A stretch of DNA of 64,000 nt from Loktanella sp. 5RATIMAR09 (GTDB lineage: Bacteria > Pseudomonadota > Alphaproteobacteria > Rhodobacterales > Rhodobacteraceae). The stretch lies in assembly GCF_001419985.1 (NCBI RefSeq), contig NZ_LJAL01000007.1:119161-183160 (forward strand). The letters run 5' to 3'. The translations under genes were made by a program, and so were the position numbers. The notes under the pieces are model-generated. The model saw only the letters and a list, made by a program, of their open reading frames with translations. It ran no database searches and had not been told where the DNA came from. Of this stretch, positions 58,088 through 64,000 are shown one piece after another (positions within the stretch are counted from its first letter, which is position 1; each line of letters begins with the position of its first letter).

Positions 58088-59449
58088 TTATTCTTTTCCG
58101 ATCGCCTGCAAGACACGATCCAGAGCAGCACCCTGTGAAGACAGGGCCGATGGCGCATCTTTGACCAGATTATAGTAGGCGGAAGGATCGTACTGCTGCA
58201 CGGGCAGGTTCAAATGATCAGCAGTCAAAAGCCCCATAGCCGACAAAAGCGCATAAGAGGCAATCACTTCGTTTGACTGGGCCGCAATCCGGTTCGCCCG
58301 CGCATCGAGCAGTTCCTGTTCCGCGTTCAACACGTCCAGCGTTGTGCGCGACCCGAGCGTCGCTTCCTCGCGCACACCCTCAAACGCGACGCTGGCCGCG
58401 CGGATCTGCTGTTCAGATGCCTGACGTGATGCCTGCGCGACCTGCAGCGAAGCAAAAGCATTGCCCACCTCTTGTTCGACGGCCATGACACGCAGGTGCA
58501 ACCCCGAACGTGCGGCATCACGATTGGCCTGCACTTGGCGGAACTGGCTCAGGATCTGGCCGCCGCGATAGATCGGACCACCAATGCTCAGGCCCACTTG
58601 GGCCGAGGTATTCGCTTCGTCGTCGGAGCCCACTGAACCGCTTAGAGAAACCGAAGGTCGCGTGGCAGCTTCGGCGCGACGGATGTTGATCTCTGCGGCG
58701 GCAACGGAATGCTGTGCTTCAAGCACGCTGGGGTGGTTGCGCACGGCAAAAGCCTTGGCATCGTCAAGCGTCCGCGACACCGGTGCCGGGCTGACCGACC
58801 GCGCACCCGTTGGTGTCCGTCCGATTGCCGCCTGATATTCCTCGGCGGCACGCGCAAGGTCACCCTGCGCTGCGGCCAAGAGGCTGCGTGCGGCGGCAAG
58901 ACGCGCCTCGGCAAGTGCGACATCTGTCCGCGTCACTTCGCCGACTTCAAACCGGTCCTGCGCCGCGCGGAATTCCTGTGTGATCAGGCGCACGTTGTTC
59001 TGGCGCAACTGGACAAATTCGCCCGCACTCAGGAAATTCATATAAGCCTGCACCGCACGCAAAAGCACGTCCTGCTCAACGCCGCGCAAGGATTGCCTTG
59101 TGCCAAGCACCACTTCTTTCTGGGCTTCGATCCCAAGCCGCCCCACGCCAAAATCAAACAGCGTCACATCGCCCGAAATCTGCGCCAAAATCGAGTCTGT
59201 TGTCGTTGCCACAGGCACTTCGACGCGCCTTCTGGTGGCCGAAACCGACCAGCTGATGACAGGCAGGGTTGCCGCAACAGATTGGGCCACCCCCTCGTCC
59301 GCAGCACGAAGCAACGCGCGGTTTTGCTCGAGCAGGCCAGAGTTGTTATATGCCGCCGCCAAGGCGTCAGCCAGAGTATCCGCCTTCAATGCGGGTGCGC
59401 CGATGAATGTCAGTGCAATCGCGACAACGGCCAGTCCCTTACGTCTCAT
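58088..59449 (-). CDS. tolC: TolC-family outer-membrane efflux protein
   Basis: The 453-residue protein has a signal peptide (about 1-23, ending ALKA) and two repeats of the TolC outer-membrane efflux fold, with paired long helices (LRGVEQDVLLRAVQAYMNFL, and a matching half near 300-400) and the TLDVLNAEQELLDARAN motif. It forms a trimeric tunnel for type I secretion or drug export. The start at 59449 has a GGAG site nine bases upstream. Confidence 0.9.
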   Translation of the reverse strand: MRRKGLAVVAIALTFIGAPALKADTLADALAAAYNNSGLLEQNRALLRAADEGVAQSVAATLPVISWSVSATRRRVEVPVATTTDSILAQISGDVTLFDFGVGRLGIEAQKEVVLGTRQSLRGVEQDVLLRAVQAYMNFLSAGEFVQLRQNNVRLITQEFRAAQDRFEVGEVTRTDVALAEARLAAARSLLAAAQGDLARAAEEYQAAIGRTPTGARSVSPAPVSRTLDDAKAFAVRNHPSVLEAQHSVAAAEINIRRAEAATRPSVSLSGSVGSDDEANTSAQVGLSIGGPIYRGGQILSQFRQVQANRDAARSGLHLRVMAVEQEVGNAFASLQVAQASRQASEQQIRAASVAFEGVREEATLGSRTTLDVLNAEQELLDARANRIAAQSNEVIASYALLSAMGLLTADHLNLPVQQYDPSAYYNLVKDAPSALSSQGAALDRVLQAIGKE

Positions 59450-59508
59450 TATGCGAAACTCCAAAGCTTTAAATTTATTACGTCATGGCCCACGCGACCG
59501 ATCACTTC

Positions 59509-60162
59509 TCAGAGTGCAAAAGCGCGGTCTTTCTCGAAACCCTTCAACACCGGCGCGCTGGCATTGAACGAAAAACGCCAGTTCAGTTTGCCGTCAATCT
59601 TATGACCGATGCGCACGACGCCAAGCGTCCCTTCCGCAAAGACAGCGGCAATCCGGCCGCCTTCGCGCAACTGATCCAAGAGCGCGGCAGGCACCTGCTC
59701 AGCGCCACCTTGCAGGATAATCACGTCGTAGGGTCCGGATTTGGCGGCACCTTCAGCCAATGCGCCAAACATGACCGCCGCATTATCAACGCCCTGCCCC
59801 GACAGAAGCGATTGCGCCTCTTCGGCGCGTGCCTCGTCATCCTCAATCGCCACGACAAAGTCGCACATATGTGACAAGACAGCCGTCGAATATCCAAGAC
59901 CACAGGCAATATCGAGTATGACGTGACCCGGCTGGATATCCAGCGCATCAATCATTTTTGCCAATGTGCGAGGTTCAAGCAGCACACGGCCACCACCGAT
60001 TTCAAGGTTCTCACCGACGTAGGCCGCTTCGCGCTTGCCGTCCGGAACAAAGGCTTCGCGCGGAACAGACAGCATTGCATCAATGATCGGGAACTTCGTT
60101 ACATCAGAAGGTCGTACCTGCGTATCGACCATCATTGTGCGGCGGGAGGTATAGTCAGTCAC
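59509..60162 (-). CDS. pcm: Protein-L-isoaspartate O-methyltransferase
   Basis: The 217-residue methyltransferase has the SAM-binding motif ILDIACGLGYSTAVL, the family VRPSDVT N-terminal segment, and the PYDVIILQGGAEQVP strand. It repairs isoaspartyl residues, although in Rhodobacteraceae such genes next to tolC are simply part of a conserved cluster. It precedes tolC on the same strand by 59 bases. Confidence 0.9.
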   Translation of the reverse strand: MTDYTSRRTMMVDTQVRPSDVTKFPIIDAMLSVPREAFVPDGKREAAYVGENLEIGGGRVLLEPRTLAKMIDALDIQPGHVILDIACGLGYSTAVLSHMCDFVVAIEDDEARAEEAQSLLSGQGVDNAAVMFGALAEGAAKSGPYDVIILQGGAEQVPAALLDQLREGGRIAAVFAEGTLGVVRIGHKIDGKLNWRFSFNASAPVLKGFEKDRAFAL

Positions 60163-60329
60163 GATCTAAACTCTTTCGTTCAGTTTGTTTGATGTCTCAT
60201 GCCATAGATGGCACGACACGGCAACATTGAACATGGCACAACATGCACACCAAGACAAAGCCCGCCGCCTGTGCCGCATCTTTGTAGCTCCTTTGCGCAG
60301 ATCGCTTGTGGATGCTTGCGGCGGCGACA

Positions 60330-61937
60330 TTAGTTGGATTGCCGCGCGCTACGGCTCACAACCTCGTAGCGGCCACCGGCCCCATTGATCTCGCGGCTGT
60401 CAAGCAGCTCAAAACCTGTCAGATCAAGCTCGTCCAGATGGCGGTTGCGCCCCGCAATGACAATCGCATCTCCTGACGCAATCAGTTCCGCCAGATCATT
60501 GCGGCTGTCAATCTGCACGACATCGCGACCGGCATAATACGAAAAGATGCCGGGATAGGTGCGATAGGCCACAGGAGTATAGCCGTTCTCGGCAAGCCGG
60601 CCCAGATGCTCTGCCGTGATACGGGTCGATGCGCTTTCATTCATCCCCGGCAGCAGGACAGCCGCAAGCAAGAGGCTCCACCCGACCATCACGGCCGATT
60701 GTACCAGCAAGGCCGCCTGCCCCGATTTGCGCAACCAGACCAAGAGGCCCGCGAGGACAACCAAAAGCCCACCACAAAGCAGTGCGCCAAGTTGATAGGC
60801 CGCCGCTTGCTCGCTGAACGAAAATGCGATCAATGCCACCCCGAAGACTGCCATCATCGCCGCGACACCCACCCATGCGCGCGGCACAAAGCCCGAGGCA
60901 AGGAGCGCACCAATCAGCAAGGACACCTGCACGAGCATCGGCAGCACATAGACACCGACTTTGCCATCAAGCAGCGACAGCGTCATGAAATGCGCAAAAG
61001 CACCGATTGCGAGGATGCCAACCGGGCTCAACGCGCGGCGGGTTTTCCAAATCGCAGCAGGCCACTGCAAAACACGCCCCCAAGGCAGCGCCAGCGCAAA
61101 GCCGGTCCAAGGCAAAAGCAAAACGGGCAGGACGATAAAATAATAGATGAACGGTTCGCTGTGGTGGAACGTATCCGTGGCCCGCGCGACAACCTGCTGG
61201 CCAATGATCTGTTCGCTAAAGAACGCCCACCCCTCGACCAGGATGATCCCAACGGCCCAGCTTGCCATGACCAGCACGGACAACAACAAACCCAAGACCG
61301 TCGTCAACCGCAGGATCGCCGCGCCCCGCCCGGTCCAGACTGCGGCACCCCAGACAGCAACCAGCGGCAACAAAAGCCCAAGCGGGCCTTTTACCAGTAC
61401 GGCAAGACCGCAAAGCGCAAAGCCGAGGTAGGCATGTTTGGCTGCCTCTGCGTTATAGTAGTGTCGGTGCAGATAGGCCTGTCCGCCCATCATCAGGGCC
61501 ACGAAAAGTAAATCCATGCGCACGTAATGCAGCAAGAGCACCATGCCAAACAGACTGAGTTGCACCAGCATTCCGGCCGCAAACCCCGCACGGCCAATAC
61601 CAACGGCATTCGCCAGCGCACGCATCGCAAAAAGCAGGAAAATCGCAGACACCGCAGAGCCAAGCCACATGAGCCCCGGCATCTCGACGCCCGGGATCAG
61701 GTCCAGCGCTGCGAGCAGCAGGAAATAAACGGGCGGCTTGTCTGGATAGGCCTCACCATTGAGGTTCAGGACAATCCAGTGACCATCACGCACGAGGTTG
61801 GAATAAACCTCGGCATAGCGGACTTCGTCAGAAAACCACAACCACCGTGCATCGAGCACAGGCAGCGTTTGCGTCAAAATCAACGCGATCCCGATCATCA
61901 CCGGGAAACGCACCACAAAATCCCATAGCTTTGTCAT
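60330..61937 (-). CDS. ArnT-like membrane glycosyltransferase (GT39/GT83)
   Basis: The 535-residue protein has about twelve membrane helices and the C-type glycosyltransferase opening WFSDEVRYAEVYSNL, with the DE pair in the first periplasmic loop and a downstream DKPPVYFLLLA motif. These are landmarks of ArnT/PMT-like enzymes that transfer a sugar from a polyprenyl carrier to lipid A or protein in the periplasm. It is the third gene of a GT2-LABN-GT39 set. Confidence 0.88.
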   Translation of the reverse strand: MTKLWDFVVRFPVMIGIALILTQTLPVLDARWLWFSDEVRYAEVYSNLVRDGHWIVLNLNGEAYPDKPPVYFLLLAALDLIPGVEMPGLMWLGSAVSAIFLLFAMRALANAVGIGRAGFAAGMLVQLSLFGMVLLLHYVRMDLLFVALMMGGQAYLHRHYYNAEAAKHAYLGFALCGLAVLVKGPLGLLLPLVAVWGAAVWTGRGAAILRLTTVLGLLLSVLVMASWAVGIILVEGWAFFSEQIIGQQVVARATDTFHHSEPFIYYFIVLPVLLLPWTGFALALPWGRVLQWPAAIWKTRRALSPVGILAIGAFAHFMTLSLLDGKVGVYVLPMLVQVSLLIGALLASGFVPRAWVGVAAMMAVFGVALIAFSFSEQAAAYQLGALLCGGLLVVLAGLLVWLRKSGQAALLVQSAVMVGWSLLLAAVLLPGMNESASTRITAEHLGRLAENGYTPVAYRTYPGIFSYYAGRDVVQIDSRNDLAELIASGDAIVIAGRNRHLDELDLTGFELLDSREINGAGGRYEVVSRSARQSN

Positions 61938-61938
61938 T

Positions 61939-62229
61939 TTATCCCAAACGTTCGCGACGGATCAGCCACAGATTGCGGGAATAAATAATCACGCCCATGG
62001 ACTGCCCCAGAATAAAAACCGGATCGCCGCGGTAGATGGCATAAGACAACAACACGGTCCCGCCGACGATCGAAAAATACCAGAATGCGACAGGCACGGT
62101 TGACCGCCCTGCCTTTTCAGACGCGATCCACTGCACCAAGAACCGCGCGGTAAAGGCCATCTGACCGCCAAGGCCGATCATCACCCACGTAAATTCAGCC
62201 CAACTGTCGACATTCAGAAACTCAAACAT
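61939..62229 (-). CDS. Lipid-A biosynthesis N-terminal domain (LABN) membrane protein
   Basis: This 96-residue protein has three membrane helices and the LABN pattern: GGQMAFTARFLVQWIASEKAGRS, then PVAFWYFSIVGG and IIYSRNLWLI. LABN proteins occur between GT2 and GT39 genes and are thought to flip or present a lipid-linked sugar. It overlaps the GT2 gene by eight bases. Confidence 0.9.
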   Translation of the reverse strand: MFEFLNVDSWAEFTWVMIGLGGQMAFTARFLVQWIASEKAGRSTVPVAFWYFSIVGGTVLLSYAIYRGDPVFILGQSMGVIIYSRNLWLIRRERLG

Positions 62230-62977
62230 GGGGCAAATTTCCTGTACTATGCCGCAGCACTTCCGACATCTTGTTGACGCGCTTGCGGCGACGGATCAGC
62301 CAACTGACCCCGATCAGATCAAAAATCCCGACGATGCCGCGCTGGAAGTTATTGTATTTTGACCGGCCGGCACCACGTTCGCGATGACTGACATCTACAT
62401 GTGTCATGTCCCATCCGTCACGAAGAAACAAAGCCGGCAAATAGCGGTGCATGTGGTTGAAGAGCGGCAACACCAGAAACGCGTCACGGCGAAACGCCTT
62501 GAGCCCACAGCCGGTGTCACGCGTCCCGTCCTTCAAAAGCGCCGAGCGCAGCTTGTTGGCAAATTGAGATGCAAGCCGTTTCGAAAGTGTATCGCGCCGA
62601 CCCACACGCTGGCCTGCGACCAACGCCAGATTGCCGGATTTATCGGCCAGCAAAGGCGCAACCAGTTTTGGCAGCTCGAACGGCGGGTTCTGGCCATCGC
62701 CGTCCAGCATCGCGATGATTGTCCCCGTTGCGCGCAATACGCCGCTATGGATTGCCGCACTCTGCCCGCCTACCTGCGGGTGCGTCACAATTACAATGCG
62801 CGGCTCTTCCGCTTGCAGGGCGCTTAGAACGTCTTGTGTGTGGTCCGTTGAGGCATCATCGACAAAAATGATTTCATGCAGCGGATAGGCCGCGCCCGTT
62901 TCCAATATCTCGGCCACCAATGTGCCGATGTTGTCCGCCTCGTTATGCACGGGGACCACGATTGAAACGTTTTGCAT
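62222..62977 (-). CDS. GT2 polyprenyl-phosphate glycosyltransferase (DPM/ArnC-like)
   Basis: The 251-residue protein begins MQNVSIVVPVHNEADNIG and has the GT2 motifs IFVDDASTD, MLDGDGQNPP (DXD-type) and SHRERGAGRSKYN. It is predicted to move a sugar to undecaprenyl phosphate at the inner membrane face, to be used by the GT39 enzyme. The ATG at 62977 is preferred; the open frame extends to 63136 in sequence with no family match. Confidence 0.88.
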   Translation of the reverse strand: MQNVSIVVPVHNEADNIGTLVAEILETGAAYPLHEIIFVDDASTDHTQDVLSALQAEEPRIVIVTHPQVGGQSAAIHSGVLRATGTIIAMLDGDGQNPPFELPKLVAPLLADKSGNLALVAGQRVGRRDTLSKRLASQFANKLRSALLKDGTRDTGCGLKAFRRDAFLVLPLFNHMHRYLPALFLRDGWDMTHVDVSHRERGAGRSKYNNFQRGIVGIFDLIGVSWLIRRRKRVNKMSEVLRHSTGNLPHV

Positions 62978-63248
62978 GTGTCGCTCGAACTCTCGTTTTG
63001 CGGCCGCCCATGAAGAATAGACCCACCTTGCAAGAGCTGTGATGCTCATAGTTGATGCGCCAGACCCAAACCCCACCGGTCGCGCAGGGGCCGTTTCGCG
63101 TGGTTGTCGGCTAGCGAAGGGCACAAAAGAAGTCAATCTTGATCAAGGCAAAGTCACCTCGGCGACCGGTTTGTTCGTTGCGCATATGTCGCTTTGCAGT
63201 TTGCGATACCTGCGCCCACAGGCAAACTTTCGCTCAACAGCCGATGTA

Positions 63249-63267
63249 CCGGTGTACGATACACCGG
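63249..63267. promoter_or_regulatory. Palindrome CCGGTGTA-CGA-TACACCGG
   Basis: Perfect 8-base arms with a 3-base centre (GTGTACGATACAC core) resemble TetR-family operators. There is no TetR gene beside it in the window. It lies 272 bases upstream of the GT2 start and could control that cassette. Confidence 0.4.
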
Positions 63268-63523
63268 CCGCGCAGCGGGGCACTTGGCTCAGCAAGCGCG
63301 CAAGTGACCCGAATATGTTAAAACGGATCGGCGCTCTTGATTTTATATTCACAGCTGGCGAGACAATGCAGTGCGTGCGCCGGTCGAAGAGGGGCGCAGT
63401 GACGACCTCGCTGCAGCCGTCACAGGCCCAAGCGCGGCCACGGTCCAGCACTACACACGGCAAGTTCGACAACGCGTAAGAGCGATTCAGGCGCAGCAAA
63501 TGCGAACAGAACAAAAACAGAAT

Positions 63524-63543
63524 GTTTAGACATTTGTTTAGAC
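63524..63543 (+). repeat. Direct repeat GTTTAGAC-N4-GTTTAGAC
   Basis: Two identical octamers at 63524-63531 and 63536-63543, 12 bases apart (just over one helical turn), lie about 50 bases before the tRNA-Cys-like fragment. Such iterons are typical of arm-type integrase or activator sites, but no protein is assigned. Confidence 0.4.
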
Positions 63544-63591
63544 TTAGCCTGCCGCAGGGGCGGCAATAACTTCTAAGTCATTGAAATTAAA

Positions 63592-63607
63592 TGGAGGCGA
63601 GTACCGG
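63592..63607 (-). other. tRNA-Cys 3'-end-like fragment, possible att-site scar
   Basis: The reverse strand reads CCGGTACTCGCCTCCA, the T-arm end, acceptor strand and CCA expected of an alphaproteobacterial tRNA-Cys. The rest of a tRNA (anticodon arm, 5' acceptor strand) is not present upstream of it on that strand. A 3' tRNA fragment of this length is what site-specific integration leaves at one end of an island. The match is from memory of tRNA-Cys sequences. Confidence 0.4.
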
Positions 63608-64000
63608 ACCCGCTACCATTTTTCTAAGCCACTGGAAGCCTTGAACAATCGAGTGCGAGGTTGAGTTGTGTGTCGCACTTCGTGTCACACCGATGCCCTG
63701 GAACAAAGGTCATTGTCAATGAAAATCAAGTCCAATATCGCGACGATATCCCGCTTCGCCATTGTCATGCGCGTTCGTGGCGGCTCTCTATCTTAAGAAG
63801 GGTTAAGCATGGCCAATGCTCGCCCACTCGGTTTCGTCAAGGGGTACGGGGGCAATGGAAGCTGCGGGGTCTATAGATAGGGGCACGAAAAAATGTGTGG
63901 TAAAAATTTCGGCTGTTAAGCGATCAGCTACAAGCAGTTCGAAGAACCAACATTCACTGTAACAGTGACTGAAAACTTGGGAAAAGGTCGATGCGGCCCC

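Larger units (their letters stand above)
62978..64000. other. Right-edge region with no recognisable gene
   Basis: About 1.0 kb without a supported CDS. Forward frames at 63039-63479 and short frames after 63700 lack family resemblance; one 23-codon frame at 63809 has a good AAGAAGGG site but no recognised product. The region holds an inverted repeat (63249-63267), a direct repeat (63524-63543), a tRNA-Cys-like 3' end (63592-63607) and a small dyad (63954-63968). The composition is more AT-rich than the neighbours after 63480. Confidence 0.6.

Noticed and set aside
63039..63479. Forward frame of 146 codons upstream of the GT2 gene
   Set aside because: Arg/Thr-rich translation without family match; overlaps the operator-like dyad.

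Overview
The window looks like chromosomal DNA of an alphaproteobacterium of the Roseobacter group (Rhodobacteraceae). The evidence is lineage-typical gene content (a DUF6280-type small protein, a putR/putA pair, a metR/metF pair, a urea ABC transporter, an EF-P with lysine at position 34, a form II CoxL-like protein), high GC and tight packing on both strands. The assignment comes from gene content read by eye, not from a database search. No prophage, insertion sequence, integrase or CRISPR array was seen. One tRNA gene, Leu(UAA), lies at 31252-31337.

Left part (1-12.8 kb): a response regulator cut by the window edge is followed by a same-strand set made of a CRP-type regulator, a long PLP decarboxylase, a FIST-domain sensor and a class III cyclase with adenylate-type specificity residues. 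Together they could form a complete ligand-to-cAMP-to-CRP circuit, and this is the best candidate here for an undescribed system. It is followed by a large autotransporter-like surface protein with seven PKD-like repeats, a lone microcystin-dependent-protein/tail-collar protein and a secreted DUF4331 protein.

Sulfide island (13.0-18.3 kb): a DUF5368-like membrane protein, a TAT-exported sulfide:quinone reductase, a periplasmic DsrE-like protein, a polytopic TDT/TsoY-like membrane protein, a persulfide dioxygenase and a peroxiredoxin that has lost its N-terminal half. Upstream of the membrane-protein gene lie a perfect FNR box and a perfect palindrome matching the ATTC-N8-GAAT operator form recalled for SqrR-type persulfide repressors.

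Middle (18.4-45.4 kb): a P2-type cation ATPase, urtABCDE, GlcNAc catabolism (nagA and a ROK kinase) with an aldehyde dehydrogenase, tRNA-Leu, a TPR protein, putR divergent from trifunctional-type putA, a rhomboid protease, an inositol monophosphatase, a membrane GGDEF-EAL protein, metR divergent from metF, a thioesterase, a DUF2235 hydrolase and an orphan CoxL-like molybdoenzyme subunit.

Right part (45.5-64 kb): valS, two aminotransferases, two very small proteins, an MsbA-like ABC exporter overlapping a YgfZ/CAF17-like gene, efp divergent from a DUF6280 gene, a small membrane protein divergent from cobQ, a PopZ-like protein followed by tolC and pcm, and a GT39/LABN/GT2 lipid-glycosylation cassette. 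The last kilobase has no recognisable gene. It carries repeats and a 16-bp stretch resembling the 3' end of a tRNA-Cys, possibly an attachment-site scar.
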